Shown: positions 27,852-37,609, numbered from the stretch's first letter. The stretch is 64,000 nucleotides of DNA from Natrinema amylolyticus_A (GCF_042678045.1 NZ_JBHUDI010000007.1:62001-126000); one strand, 5' to 3'. Numbers and translations are program-made. The notes: generated from the letters alone by a model not told the origin.

Positions 27852-28110
27852 GCAAGGCGAGCGCCTCGAGGCGTGACTCCGAGGCAGTTTACACTTACTG
27901 CTGTTTTGAGGATGTCGTCCGACTTGACTGTAATTCTCGGACGAAGCAATTGCGGTAACTAGAGGTATGTGCTGACCGTTGGGGTTTCTACTCGTTACGG
28001 AGGATGTCTGTAGCCTCAGGCAAGATACAGGGTAAGTCGGTGTCTTGTTGATTGGGGATGCTACTGACCTCTGCTGCGCCACACATCTGGTAGCTGCCCG
28101 TCCGTGTGCG

Positions 28111-29433
28111 TCAGTCAACCAGACAGCGACCGGCGATCTCGAACGAGCACTCGCCGAATGCGTAGAGATTCCCGTTGTTCGACCCGACGAAGACGAGGTC
28201 AGAGGTAACTGCTGGGGTCCCTGTCCTGGCTTGCTCGTTGTGGCCTATCTCCGCATGACCGAGTTCCTCGCCCGTTGCAGCGTCGACGACAAACAGGTGG
28301 ACGTACGTCGTATCACGCTGGATCCACCCCAGCGCGTAGACTGCATCACCAGAAACGACCGGCGTAGAGTCGAGACCCATATACGGTTTGTCCGGCGAGA
28401 ACCTGCGCTGGTCTTCGTCATCAACGTCGCCACCGAAGCGCCACACTCGCTCACCAGTCTCGAGCCGGCGGGCCTCGAGGCCGTAGTTTGCGACGTGATA
28501 GATCAACCCATCAGCGACGGTAAATTCCGCCTCGGCCCAGTGGACCCCGATCGACTGCCGCCAGCGAAGCGAGCGATCACGACGGTCTATTGCGACGAGT
28601 GTGTGCTCGTTGCCCCGTCGAAGTGGCACAAGTAGCAGGTCGTCGACGACGGTTGGGGTGCCGTTGAGAGGCCCTTTCCAGCGCCAGCGTTCTACACCTG
28701 TCGCCATATCGAGTGCAACAAGTCCGCCACTGTCGAACGCAACGTAGACCACGTTGTCGGTCCCAGCCAGTTGCCACATCCCGTCCCACTCGGAGAATGG
28801 CACGTTCCAGCGTTCGTTCCCGGTCGCGGGATCAATGCCGAAGACGATTTCGTCCTGACGGTCTTCGACGAGTGTATCGTACGTTCCCGTCACGACTATG
28901 TCGTCAGTCACGACGGGCGTGACGACATCAGGCTTTTGCTGGCCGCGATAGAGATTGTCGAAAGTCCACCGAATCTCACCATCGGTGGTGAGCATCGTCA
29001 GCCCAGGCTTGGTCTGGAGGAACAACCGGTCCTCATCGACGACCGTCGAGTCCGAGTGGTATAAATAGTGGCGCTCGTTGGTCCGGAAGAGTTCGGTCGT
29101 CCACCGAGAGTCGCCGGTCGCTGCGTCGAACGCCTCGATCCACGCCCCACCGCGTTCGTCACCTCGCGATGCCTGTGAGTGGGCAAAGTAGAGCACGCTG
29201 TCGTCAACAATCGGAGAGGGATCGACTACGCTACTGCGCAATCGCTCCTGTCGCCAGACGGTGTGGAGGTCCGTCGTCGGACCCTCTGTGGTCGAGTATC
29301 CGGTGTGGGCATTATTCAGCGTACGTCTGGGCCAGTTGCCGTCGGCGGTCGGTTTCTCGGTCGAGATGCACCCTGCGAGTGCACCGATCCCGGTGGTACA
29401 CGTTGCGAGAATCGACCGGCGGGTAGAGGGCAT
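28111..29433 (-). CDS. PQQ-like beta-propeller Tat lipoprotein
   Basis: Protein of 440 aa. The N-terminus has a twin-arginine signal with lipobox (RRSILATCTTGIGALAGC), so it should be exported folded and anchored outside the membrane. The rest is made of repeated PQQ-propeller blades with patterns such as FDAATGDSRWTTE and DMATGVERWRW. No PQQ-dehydrogenase catalytic residues can be assigned, so a binding or scaffold role is likelier. A second such protein lies at 29961. Confidence 0.87.
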   Translation of the reverse strand: MPSTRRSILATCTTGIGALAGCISTEKPTADGNWPRRTLNNAHTGYSTTEGPTTDLHTVWRQERLRSSVVDPSPIVDDSVLYFAHSQASRGDERGGAWIEAFDAATGDSRWTTELFRTNERHYLYHSDSTVVDEDRLFLQTKPGLTMLTTDGEIRWTFDNLYRGQQKPDVVTPVVTDDIVVTGTYDTLVEDRQDEIVFGIDPATGNERWNVPFSEWDGMWQLAGTDNVVYVAFDSGGLVALDMATGVERWRWKGPLNGTPTVVDDLLLVPLRRGNEHTLVAIDRRDRSLRWRQSIGVHWAEAEFTVADGLIYHVANYGLEARRLETGERVWRFGGDVDDEDQRRFSPDKPYMGLDSTPVVSGDAVYALGWIQRDTTYVHLFVVDAATGEELGHAEIGHNEQARTGTPAVTSDLVFVGSNNGNLYAFGECSFEIAGRCLVD

Positions 29434-29621
29434 TGGTACATGAGTGACAAAATTGTAAAATATATGTTTTGGTCGCCCGTCACGAGCGTTATCGGAGACG
29501 AGGAGTCATCCGCCAGTAAGGTCTTCTCGAAGCCGGATACCACGGTTCCAGAATCTCGAGATATTCGCGGACGCAGCGCTCGCGGTAACTACAGATGCGA
29601 ACTGACCGTAGCGTACAAACA

Positions 29622-29813
29622 TTACCCCTCTTCTTTCTCTTCTGTTTGGAGTTCGTTGATCTGCTTCTCTAACTCGTGGCGCTGGTAGAATTGTTCACCC
29701 ATTGCTAATCCAATTATTAGCCCGAATGCGGCTCCTAACACATGAAAAAGAAGAAATCCGATAATCATACACATGATACCGGGGATGAGAAGAGAACTAG
29801 TCTTCGAGGTCAT
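29622..29813 (-). CDS. 63-aa membrane protein
   Basis: Short protein with a hydrophobic segment of about 30 residues containing spaced glycines (GAAFGLIIGLAMG), then a charged coiled tail (EKQINELQTEEKEEG). Likely one or two membrane passes with a cytoplasmic tail. It sits between the two PQQ-propeller lipoprotein genes on the same strand. Function unknown. Confidence 0.6.
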   Translation of the reverse strand: MTSKTSSLLIPGIMCMIIGFLLFHVLGAAFGLIIGLAMGEQFYQRHELEKQINELQTEEKEEG

Positions 29814-29960
29814 ATTTTATATTCCACCACTTATGTGTATATCCGTTTCCATTTAGCGGGAGAGCGGCAACTGAATTGATTGCTGCCCCACAACCGCCTG
29901 TCCAACTGTTCTCCACTTCTCGGGAACACAGAACCAACGCTCAGTCCAGATGCGTATCAG

Positions 29961-31139
29961 TCAGCGAAGCAGCGAGAGTCCCGAGGAGGATCCCTCCCAA
30001 ATCATGAACCCGTCCTTAACCGGAACAAGGCCGTCGATCGTGCCGAGGTGGTACTCGGCGCGTGACCAACTGATTCGCTCCTCGCCTGTCGTTCGGTCAT
30101 AGACACTAACCCCGTCGTTTGTCCGTCCGAACGCGACCCAGTTATCGCCGACCACTGGACGGCCGGTGACGATGCCGGTATCGACAGCCCAGCGGATCTC
30201 GCCCGTGGCGGCATCAAGTGCCACGCTCGTGGTCCCGGTACCGGCGGGAACGAATACCTCGTCTCCAGCCACCGCAAGTCCGGCGTCGATTTTGTTGACA
30301 CCGGGAAGCGAGTGAGACCAGTATACCTCTCCGGTTCTGGCGTCGATAGCGTAGGCTGTCCCTTGGTAGTCGGCGACCCAGACCGTTCCATCGAGAACTG
30401 AGGCGGACCCAACAAACTCACCTGAAACGCGCCAGCGCTCTTCGCCGTTCAGGTCGTACGCGAAGATACCGCTGACCTGCGAGTCGCTTCGGGTTGTGTA
30501 GATACCGTCGTCGTCGAGGGCCAGCGTTTCGCCGGCACCCTCGAGCCATTGAACCGTTCCAGTACGGATGTCGACGGCGGCGGGACTGAATCCAGCGACG
30601 TAGATGCTGTTGTCGAGAACTGCGGCAGAGGTATCGCTGAAACCGACGGCGTCAGCTCGCCAATACCGTTCTCCCGAGGTACTGTTGAGAGCAGTCAGGT
30701 GATCCGTTCCTGGGATAAAGATAGCCCCACAGGCGAGTACCGGTGCAGCAGTGATGCCGACATCGAGATCTCGACTCCAGCTCGGCCCGTCCGTCGGCGT
30801 GTTGAGGTCAACCGCGACAAGTCCACCGGTTACGGGTATATACGCTATCCCGTCCGCGACCACAGGGGGATTCGAGGCGTGTTGCTGTCCACGATCATTG
30901 CCTCGGACGCCGGCGAGCAGGTCCACAGCGGTGGCGTCAGGTGCTGGCGGAGCGGTGTCAGTCTGACCGGTGCGTCCGGAGTCACCACCGGCGGTCGGCC
31001 ATGATCCAGTTGGAGCGTTACAGGGGTCTTCGATCGGGGTATCGCCCCTAAGTTTGCGTCGAATTCGACCGACACAGCCGGCCGTTCCGACGGAGGCGGT
31101 AGTACCGATGGCCGACAGGAGGGCTCTTCGGAAGGGCAT
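29961..31139 (-). CDS. second PQQ-like beta-propeller lipoprotein
   Basis: Protein of 392 aa with a double-Arg signal and lipobox (RRALLSAIGTTASVGTAGC). Propeller blades follow (for example AIDARTGEVYWSHSL and ALDAATGEIRWAV). It is similar in plan to the 440-aa protein 0.5 kb downstream, and the two are probably paralogues. The protein is extracytoplasmic and its ligand is unknown. Confidence 0.86.
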   Translation of the reverse strand: MPFRRALLSAIGTTASVGTAGCVGRIRRKLRGDTPIEDPCNAPTGSWPTAGGDSGRTGQTDTAPPAPDATAVDLLAGVRGNDRGQQHASNPPVVADGIAYIPVTGGLVAVDLNTPTDGPSWSRDLDVGITAAPVLACGAIFIPGTDHLTALNSTSGERYWRADAVGFSDTSAAVLDNSIYVAGFSPAAVDIRTGTVQWLEGAGETLALDDDGIYTTRSDSQVSGIFAYDLNGEERWRVSGEFVGSASVLDGTVWVADYQGTAYAIDARTGEVYWSHSLPGVNKIDAGLAVAGDEVFVPAGTGTTSVALDAATGEIRWAVDTGIVTGRPVVGDNWVAFGRTNDGVSVYDRTTGEERISWSRAEYHLGTIDGLVPVKDGFMIWEGSSSGLSLLR

Positions 31140-31241
31140 CGAATTACAGTGTAATAGACAGCAAAAAGAACATTATGAACGAGCGTAACGTCGGTTAGAT
31201 ATGGGCGAGGAACTCATCGACCGGTACAGCAGAGAGCTGTC

Positions 31242-31490
31242 TCAGTTATCTTGTTTGCCTTCTTGATAGCCCGTTCGTCCTGCCTTGACAGATGTTCGGA
31301 GTAGCGTATAGATGCCTACAAGGAGTCTGACCGCAAGAACAGTCACTCCGAATATACCAAGCACCTCACCAACCGGCGGACTGGTGATCTGGGTGAACGA
31401 GGAAACAAATGCGCCTGCGACCAGCAAGCCTATACCTATCCAGAAGGATTCATTGCGCTGGGAAAGAGCAGTAAGCGTACCAGCGATCAT
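31242..31490 (-). CDS. 82-aa membrane protein
   Basis: Two hydrophobic segments (about residues 16-32 and 40-64) followed by a Lys/Arg/Gly tail. No known family. The small size and neighbours place it with the other accessory envelope proteins of this region. Confidence 0.55.
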   Translation of the reverse strand: MIAGTLTALSQRNESFWIGIGLLVAGAFVSSFTQITSPPVGEVLGIFGVTVLAVRLLVGIYTLLRTSVKAGRTGYQEGKQDN

Positions 31491-31654
31491 GCGTAGTTAT
31501 CTCCAGGTCTGAATATAGTATTTTGGAGTGTGAATTTGAGATAATTGCAGTCACAGCAACCTCAGGAACCTCCTGGAAAGAAGTTTTAGAGAGCTTTCCT
31601 TCATTGCTCAGTATAAGAGTTATAGTTATCACTATTAGTCTATTTCACATTTAT

Positions 31655-31852
31655 ATGGAGTCGTACGTCAAATTCTTGTTCGTTGCTACGACGAGTCTGA
31701 TCGTTGGTATTCCTCTTTATTTGGCTATCTTTGAGCCAAGTGTACTCTCGCTTGATCTGTTCACTAGTTTTGGGTTTTGGATTCCTCTACTCAGTATACT
31801 CCTCGTAATGCTCTTCGGATTTTGGGTGGGACAACAAACAGATCTCCCATAG
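31655..31852 (+). CDS. 65-aa membrane protein
   Basis: Starts MESYVKFLFVATTSL and has two hydrophobic helices. The ATG at 31655 is preferred because an AT-rich TATA-like stretch (near 31619-31630) lies about 27-35 nt upstream. An earlier in-frame start at 31523 would give 109 aa. Not recognised. Confidence 0.5.
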   Translation: MESYVKFLFVATTSLIVGIPLYLAIFEPSVLSLDLFTSFGFWIPLLSILLVMLFGFWVGQQTDLP

Positions 31853-32011
31853 CCAACCGCGCTCAAATCGATTGCTCAGTATAGGTGAAAGCGTTACCAG
31901 AGCAGCTACCTAACTTTTGGATAGACGTCGGAAACGAGCTGCTGAATATAGGGAAAACACGTACTGGACGAAAGCACAAAAATATTATCAATCAATCACA
32001 TCTAATCTATC

Positions 32012-32452
32012 ATGTTCCCTCCCCTGTCTCGCCGTGGTGCGCTTCAATTCGGAGGTATGATTTGTAGCTTAGGTTTAGCTGGATGTATCGATCTGTCTCG
32101 GTCTGAAGAACAGACATTAAGGATTAATAAAATAGAATTTCATAATTACACTCCCAACGAACAGTCCGTGCTGGTAATCGTCGAAGACGACGGTGAACAG
32201 GTGTATGATGGGTTTACCGCGGTTCCGCCAGCAGTTGATGGCTCACCCACAGTCGAAAAAGTTGAGGACCTGCCTGTGGAGTCCGGTGTCTATGATATCT
32301 ACTTCAATCTTGCTCGACGGCCGGAAGATATAGAAGGTGAATTCTGGGCCCGTGCCGACGATACAGATGCTGAATGTCGAGAATATCGCCTCAATATTGA
32401 ACTAGACGACAATGGTGAGCCGCTGTTTGGAGTATACCAGTCAAGTTGCTAA
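32012..32452 (+). CDS. Tat lipoprotein of unknown function
   Basis: Protein of 146 aa. It has a twin-arginine-like start (SRRGALQFGGMICSLGLAGC) with a lipobox Cys, followed by a single beta-rich domain with two Cys (C129 region and the final residue), possibly a disulfide. Many haloarchaeal Ig-like lipoproteins look like this. Extracytoplasmic; ligand unknown. Confidence 0.75.
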   Translation: MFPPLSRRGALQFGGMICSLGLAGCIDLSRSEEQTLRINKIEFHNYTPNEQSVLVIVEDDGEQVYDGFTAVPPAVDGSPTVEKVEDLPVESGVYDIYFNLARRPEDIEGEFWARADDTDAECREYRLNIELDDNGEPLFGVYQSSC

Positions 32453-32780
32453 ATTCTAAGGCGTATACTTTATAATTACTTTTGTTAATACATATTTCGC
32501 AGTAGTAAATGCCTGCTGAATTGTTAAGTAAGCAGACATACTTATCGGCTAATTCACCGCAGAGGTGGCTGTAACCAACACCGAATAAGACTTTTATGAC
32601 CCCTTTTTGCTTGCATGTACCCGTACCAGAGATACGCCTGGATACGCCTGAACGGCCACCTGTGCACGGCAGCTCGGTATTCTGTTCTATTTGTCTTCAC
32701 AGAATACCTAAATAGTTTCAATATCTGTCTACAGAACAGAAAAGAAATATAGCGAGCGTAAATGAATATTGATCTGGACT
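32453..32780. other. non-coding gap with a short tandem repeat
   Basis: No gene seen in about 330 bp. It holds a direct repeat gatacgcctg-gatacgcctg near 32631-32650 and an AT-rich stretch before the next gene. Short complementary words (attctgttct and agaacag) could form a weak hairpin near 32679-32735. Confidence 0.35.
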
Positions 32781-33170
32781 ATGGTCTTCGAGTCCCTCCT
32801 CGTGCTTGTGTTGCTCGCGTTCACCTTCTCGGGATTGTGTCTGTGCTATGCGATCGCCGCCGACGCGAGTGCTCGAGGAGCAAGCGGTCTCTTCTGGGGG
32901 GTGTTCGTCTTTGGTCTCTTCCCGTTAGCCGTCCCTGCGTACCTGTTGTATCGGACGAGATTACCGACCCGAACTGAGCCTGCAGGACAGCTCGAACAGG
33001 TGCTTGGCGCATATGGTATTGGCGGGACCGTGGCAGTAATCGTCTCGTCAGTCCTGACGCCGCCCGACCCATTTAGCCTGCTCGTGTACGGGCTGCCACT
33101 GCTCATCGTGCTTGTTCCTGCGGCGTTCGTCCTCTGTTACGACCCTAGCTGGAGAACGCTGGCGTCGTGA
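32781..33170 (+). CDS. polytopic membrane protein
   Basis: Protein of 129 aa with four hydrophobic segments (starting MVFESLLVLVLLAFTF). The ATG at 32781 is chosen over a TTG 12 nt upstream. A GASGLFWG segment and a zone of charged residues (YRTRLPTRTEPAG) separate the two halves. Similar short membrane proteins are common in haloarchaea and are uncharacterised. Confidence 0.65.
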   Translation: MVFESLLVLVLLAFTFSGLCLCYAIAADASARGASGLFWGVFVFGLFPLAVPAYLLYRTRLPTRTEPAGQLEQVLGAYGIGGTVAVIVSSVLTPPDPFSLLVYGLPLLIVLVPAAFVLCYDPSWRTLAS

Positions 33171-33206
33171 GTCCCATTACAGATCCATCCCACCAGCCGA
33201 CGTTGA

Positions 33207-33833
33207 TCATTTGTTTTCAAGGGCGTCAAGAATACATGCGGAGGCGATGACGGCCTCTTTTGGGACGTCGCTGGCGTCATCGATGCTGACCGTGTAGGCG
33301 TCCCGCAGTGAGAGCTTTCCCTCAATGTCGCCGACGTGGTTTCCGCTGGCGTCGAATATCTCGTACTTGTTCGGGATGAGGTTCGCAACGGAGACGAGGT
33401 GTCGGAGTGCCGAGAGAGGTTTGCTCTTCGATTGGATAGTCGCCAACGCCTCCCCGGTGTCGGGGTCACGGATTGTCCAGTTCTCGACGAACAGCGAGAA
33501 GTCCTCGTCGAGGACGACGACCTCTTCGCCGGTTCCCGCGTCCGTGATCGCGTAATTCCCCGCCACGTCCATAATACCGCCCGCCTTCACCGTGAACGCG
33601 TCCTCGCCGTTACCGGTGACGAACGGGAACTCCTCTTTCATCTTGAACATCTTCTGCTTCCCGCGCAAGACGACGTTACCAGCGCTGTCACGGACGGCAT
33701 ACTTGTTCCGGATCGCTGACTGCTTGACCTCGTAGCGGTCGTCATTAAGGTCGACAGTGGAGAGATCGTAGCTTCCTGGCGGAGAACCAGGTGAGGAGGG
33801 CTCAGCCATGGGTGACGAGTGATCAGATTTCAA
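33207..33833 (-). CDS. LURP-one-related (tubby-like) protein
   Basis: Protein of 208 aa. After a flexible N-terminus the sequence follows the LURP-one/DUF567 beta-barrel pattern: YEVKQSAIRNKYAVRDSAG, later YAITDAGTGEEV and YEIFDASGNHVGDIEGK. These domains resemble tubby and phospholipid scramblase folds and may bind membrane lipids. A Met at residue 9 is an alternative start. Function unproven in archaea. Confidence 0.82.
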   Translation of the reverse strand: MKSDHSSPMAEPSSPGSPPGSYDLSTVDLNDDRYEVKQSAIRNKYAVRDSAGNVVLRGKQKMFKMKEEFPFVTGNGEDAFTVKAGGIMDVAGNYAITDAGTGEEVVVLDEDFSLFVENWTIRDPDTGEALATIQSKSKPLSALRHLVSVANLIPNKYEIFDASGNHVGDIEGKLSLRDAYTVSIDDASDVPKEAVIASACILDALENK

Positions 33834-33982
33834 GAAAAAACTTTTGATGGCCTCAGTGAATCACTATGCAACGTCAAGTTTGATTGTCACTTGGCGAAGC
33901 AACACAGTCTGGTTGGACGGTCGTGGGGGGTGGGGGCTAGGCAGGGGAAATGGGAAGCGCTCGCTGGCATCCGTAGAGACCG

Positions 33983-34120
33983 TCAGATGACGAACTGTTC
34001 GATAAGGACCCAAAGCGTTACTGCCAGCACGAAGACCGTCACACCAAGAAACGGAAGGTCATTGTCTCGTCGTACGAACGCACCGCCTTCGTGGCGAAAC
34101 CAGTCGCGGACGATGAACCT
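33983..34120 (-). pseudogene. possible relic of a small membrane protein
   Basis: A minus-strand frame reads IVRDWFRHEGGAFVRRDN, then a membrane helix (GVTVFVLAVTLWVLIEQF), and stops at 33983. The residues look real, but no ATG, GTG or TTG exists at its front before an AT-rich stretch. It is either a short gene with an unusual start or the end of a decayed one. Confidence 0.35.
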
Positions 34121-34155
34121 AATATATAAATTTGTATCATGTTCAAGCTTGTTAG

Positions 34156-34842
34156 CTAATATTCGTGTCTGCTAACAGTTGATTCGTGTTTCTTGACTGA
34201 GAGTGATTGTTCCTTATTAAGCGTTAGTGTAAATCCGAGTTTCAACCCGAACGTAGGAGTCTCCTTCGAGGGGCGTCCTCGGTGAAGCGTAGTGTTTTCA
34301 TCGAATCTGTAAGTACCGGGTGGAAGACACGTTTCGTTTTGATACCCGTACACAGCGTACTGCTGGCTACTGGTTTCTCCCGGTTCGAGTTCCTTGGACA
34401 TTCCGAGTAGGTCGATTACCACATCTTGTGTCACGTTCCAGCACTGGTTTTCAGCGGTCGTCGGAATTGGATCGGTCTCACCTATCCAATTCACTGGATT
34501 CTTGTCTTCCGAGACATTAGGGATAAGGATGAGCCGGTTCTTGTCCGACGCTCCACCGCTCAAATACGATGTGAATGGCGGCGTTGCACCTGTAAAGAGA
34601 GTCATCGGCATCTCTGTAGTGTTTGTCAGAGCGGCGTGAATCCGAGCAGGATGATTATCTGTGAACTGTTCCTCTACTCTTATATCAAATTTAACACCAT
34701 CCGTCGTTATCGGTGTTGAGGTCTGATTGGGGGACTCGTTTGATTTTTCAGGGTCGTAGTTAGCGGCACAACCAGCAAGTGCAAGCGCGACGGATGTTCC
34801 TACTATTTGCAGGGCAGTACGCCGATTATAGGGAGAGGGCAT
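34156..34842 (-). CDS. Tat lipoprotein of unknown function
   Basis: Protein of 228 aa with a twin-arginine lipoprotein signal (NRRTALQIVGTSVALALAGC). The mature part is a beta-rich Ig-like domain (ARIHAALTNTTEMPMTLFTG, then PGTYRFDENTTLH) seen in many haloarchaeal lipoproteins. N-glycosylation sites (NxS/T) are frequent. Extracytoplasmic. Confidence 0.75.
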   Translation of the reverse strand: MPSPYNRRTALQIVGTSVALALAGCAANYDPEKSNESPNQTSTPITTDGVKFDIRVEEQFTDNHPARIHAALTNTTEMPMTLFTGATPPFTSYLSGGASDKNRLILIPNVSEDKNPVNWIGETDPIPTTAENQCWNVTQDVVIDLLGMSKELEPGETSSQQYAVYGYQNETCLPPGTYRFDENTTLHRGRPSKETPTFGLKLGFTLTLNKEQSLSVKKHESTVSRHEY

Positions 34843-35182
34843 CTGTGAGTAGACGTATGTATTCGGATGTTATAATTTTTCTTTGAGTCAGAAAGAGGAT
34901 ATAATAACATCTATGTTGGTGAACAGACATAAATCGATTCAGCAGATAGTCGACTGACGTAGAGTAAAGTACCACAAGGCGGGTGACCCGTGGAACTCTC
35001 GCTGTACTCTCTAGACTTTCTTTTAGTCATCGATCTAACCGAAACAGCGCATCACAGACCCGCTATAACCGCTTTAGTCTCAACTTCCAATCACGACCGG
35101 AAGTTGGGATCGCTCCTCTCAATGCATACAGCATTCTGGCGCAGTTCATAAATAGTATGAAGACGTAGTCTGAAATAGAACG
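34843..35182. other. non-coding gap upstream of the toxin-antitoxin pair
   Basis: No gene seen in about 340 bp. An 8-bp inverted repeat (caacttcc 35081-35088, ggaagttg 35099-35106) and a TATA-like tcataaat at 35146-35153, about 30 nt before the antitoxin ATG, suggest the promoter and a possible operator of the operon. Confidence 0.45.
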
Positions 35183-35557
35183 ATGGCACGAATCACCGGG
35201 TCGTATCCAGACGACCTCGACCTCCTCATTGAGGGTGCTGTCGAGGCTGGTGTATTTGGTGGCAAGAGCGATGCGCTGCGAGAGTTCGTGCGTGAATATT
35301 TCGAGGACCATGAAAACGAGCGTATTGCAGCTGCGGTCGCCCTCTACGAACGTGAGCGGATCACGCTCGGTGATGCTGCGAGACTTGCTGATGTCGACCG
35401 CTGGACGATGCGTGATATCCTCCGCGAGCACGGCGTCGAACTCCGGCTTGGGCTATCTGATGAGGAAGATGCGGCCTATGAAGTAGAGGCAGCGAGCGAA
35501 CTCGAATTCGGTGGTAAGGACTCGGACGACGAGGAGTCACGTGCGAATGACAGGTGA
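35183..35557 (+). CDS. UPF0175-type antitoxin
   Basis: Protein of 124 aa with an N-terminal DNA-binding part and the UPF0175 core (ALYERERITLGDAARLADVD, then MRDILREHG). UPF0175 proteins are antitoxins that pair with DUF3368 PIN-like toxins. The C-terminal acidic tail is longer than usual. The next gene starts inside its last codons (ATG 35547). Confidence 0.85.
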   Translation: MARITGSYPDDLDLLIEGAVEAGVFGGKSDALREFVREYFEDHENERIAAAVALYERERITLGDAARLADVDRWTMRDILREHGVELRLGLSDEEDAAYEVEAASELEFGGKDSDDEESRANDR

Positions 35558-36059
35558 CGATATCAATATTCCAGCGAATCCGAGCGTCCTGAACACGACT
35601 GTCCTCTCGAATTTTGCGTATATCGACCAGCTGTGGGTGGTTGCAGGACTGTCTGGTATCTGCGCGGTTCCAGTCGTTCGCGAGGAACTCGAAAACGGCG
35701 TTGATGACCATCCGTATCTCCAGTCAGCACTCGATACACTCGAAGACGAGATTCCAGTCGCAGCGATTTCGGACACGGTCGCAAACAGAGAGGCAGTCGT
35801 CAGTAGTCATCTCGACCCTGGTGAAGCACAGGCGTTCGCCCTCGCTGACGCACACGACGGCCGACTGCTAACCGACGACGGGGATGCCCGATCGTTTGCG
35901 AAAGAACAGGGCGTAACCGTTGTCGGGTCGGTTGGGGTTCTGTTGGCTGCAATCGATGCTGGGAAGATCGATGAAACGACTGCTGACGAGTGGCTGTCGA
36001 CATGGATCGATGAAATTGGGTACTATGTCCCGTATCGTACGATCTCGAAATATCGATGA
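35547..36059 (+). CDS. DUF3368-type PIN-domain toxin
   Basis: Protein of 170 aa starting MTGDDINIPANPSVL. The PIN-like fold shows conserved acidic positions (VREELENG; LDPGEAQAFALAD; LLTDDGDAR), and these can bind metal to cleave RNA. It overlaps the antitoxin gene by 11 nt, the classic arrangement of a type II toxin-antitoxin pair. It helps maintain the element or protect against phage, by inference. Confidence 0.86.
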   Translation: MTGDDINIPANPSVLNTTVLSNFAYIDQLWVVAGLSGICAVPVVREELENGVDDHPYLQSALDTLEDEIPVAAISDTVANREAVVSSHLDPGEAQAFALADAHDGRLLTDDGDARSFAKEQGVTVVGSVGVLLAAIDAGKIDETTADEWLSTWIDEIGYYVPYRTISKYR

Positions 36060-36153
36060 CGGGAGTGCTCGGAGTTCGAAACGCCTGATGCCCGCTGGGA
36101 AGGCTAACTATCCCTACATCTACCATTTCGATCCATAAGTAATAGTGATCGAT

Positions 36154-36513
36154 CTATGACTGGAATTGCGTGACAGTCGAGGCGATTTCGCTTTTGGTCG
36201 GTTCGCCGGTAAACTCCACAACTCTATCGCCTACACCAAAGGCGTATTTCTGGTAGGAGACGTCGACGTGAATCCAGCATTCGATGTCAGCGTCTGTCGA
36301 GTCATACTCGCCCTCACTTGCGTTCTCTCCTTGCTTCAGCACATCAAGCAGGTATTCTTCGATACGCGACGCGTTCGAGATTCGCAAGAGATGATCGGCA
36401 GCGATGTTGTCAAGCACCTCTGCTGGGGTACCATATCCCTCGCCTACGAGATAGAACTCGCCATAGTACTCGTGTGACCCGATCTGAACACAGAGTGTAT
36501 ATGTTTCAGCCAT
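36154..36513 (-). CDS. 119-aa protein of unknown function
   Basis: Starts at ATG 36513 (MAETYTLCVQIGSHEYYGEF). An alternative in-frame start lies 25 codons upstream. The protein is acidic with no clear domain, and about one third is beta strand pattern (TLCVQIG, IECWIHVDVSYQKYAFG). I do not recognise it. Confidence 0.55.
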   Translation of the reverse strand: MAETYTLCVQIGSHEYYGEFYLVGEGYGTPAEVLDNIAADHLLRISNASRIEEYLLDVLKQGENASEGEYDSTDADIECWIHVDVSYQKYAFGVGDRVVEFTGEPTKSEIASTVTQFQS

Positions 36514-36620
36514 ATCTGTAGTTGACAGAGACCATGCATCAGAATGCCTATTCATAAATAGTATCTGTACCGATGGTTCCGTGAGCAAGGTTTAGTCCGG
36601 ATACTGTACAACTACGTCAT

Positions 36621-36728
36621 ATGTCTTCCACTGCCAGTTGGCACACGATCCGTGACGAAATCGCAGACTTAGAACAGCGTATCGATGATCTCACCAGTTT
36701 CCACACAGGAACAGAGTTCCAAGGATGA
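36621..36728 (+). CDS. 35-aa small protein upstream of the pRiA4b-like gene
   Basis: Short ATG frame (MSSTASWHTIRDEIADLEQR) with a helix. Its stop overlaps the next start (ATGA at 36725-36728), so it is likely to be translated with that gene. It may be only a leader peptide. Confidence 0.4.
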   Translation: MSSTASWHTIRDEIADLEQRIDDLTSFHTGTEFQG

Positions 36729-37609
36729 CTGCCTACCGCTTTCGCATCAAATTCGATCCGGATCCTACATCGCTGTGGCGGGATATCGTCGTCGGCGCAG
36801 ACAGAACGATCACCGAGTTGCAGTCGGCGATCAACCCCGCAGTTGGACTTGATCAGGGCCATCTCTGGTTCGTTGGAGAGGATGAGGACTACTGGGACAG
36901 TGCTGTCAAATACCAGTGTCCGCAGGAATACGAGGAGTCACTCAGTGGCGACCCACTGTTGCGTACCGAGCGGATCGAGAACGCTGGAGACGTGATGATT
37001 GGCGAGATGATCCGCCAACTCGGGCTCGAACAGTACGATCGCATATGCTATCTGTATGACTACGGCGATGAATGGCGGTTCTACGCCATTTTGAAAGAGG
37101 TCCTCAGCGACGAGCCGAGTGACAAAGAGCCGGCCATTGTGAAAGAGAAAGGCGATCCGATCAATGACCAGTACGATCCGCCGGAAACCGGTGAGAGCGA
37201 TCCTCCCCTTCCTGAACCACTCTATTCAGTGCTCCCCGAAACCGCTGTCCCTGTTGCGGATCTTCGTGGGCTGGAAGAGCGCGATCGTGTCGTCCACGTC
37301 ATTCCACTACTTAGTCTCGAAACTGGGTTTGGGGCAGTCTGCGAGCGGTTCGCAATTCAGTTTGAGGACACGGGGTACGTCATCGAAAACTTTCAGCCGG
37401 GATGGCAGATCGTTGAGGAAGTTGATGGAGTAGACAAGACTGAGGAAGAACTTCTAGCAGCCCTTGCGGATGCAGTGCGTGAGTGGCACGCTGAAATCGC
37501 GGAGATCTCTGGTGCAGTGACGGGACAGCATTTCGACGAGGAGACTGTCGAAGCGATGCATGTCGAACTGGAAGCAGAACTCGAACGCAAAGGGTACGGC
37601 CATCTTTAA
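36725..37609 (+). CDS. plasmid pRiA4b ORF-3-like protein
   Basis: Protein of 294 aa. The N-terminal half is the pRiA4b ORF-3 domain (YRFRIKFDPDPTSLWRDIVV, then ELQSAINPAVGLDQGHLWFV and CYLYDYGDEWRF). Such domains appear on plasmids and in IS1096-like transposons. The C-terminal half is acidic and unknown. The role in the element is not established. Confidence 0.8.
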   Translation: MTAYRFRIKFDPDPTSLWRDIVVGADRTITELQSAINPAVGLDQGHLWFVGEDEDYWDSAVKYQCPQEYEESLSGDPLLRTERIENAGDVMIGEMIRQLGLEQYDRICYLYDYGDEWRFYAILKEVLSDEPSDKEPAIVKEKGDPINDQYDPPETGESDPPLPEPLYSVLPETAVPVADLRGLEERDRVVHVIPLLSLETGFGAVCERFAIQFEDTGYVIENFQPGWQIVEEVDGVDKTEEELLAALADAVREWHAEIAEISGAVTGQHFDEETVEAMHVELEAELERKGYGHL

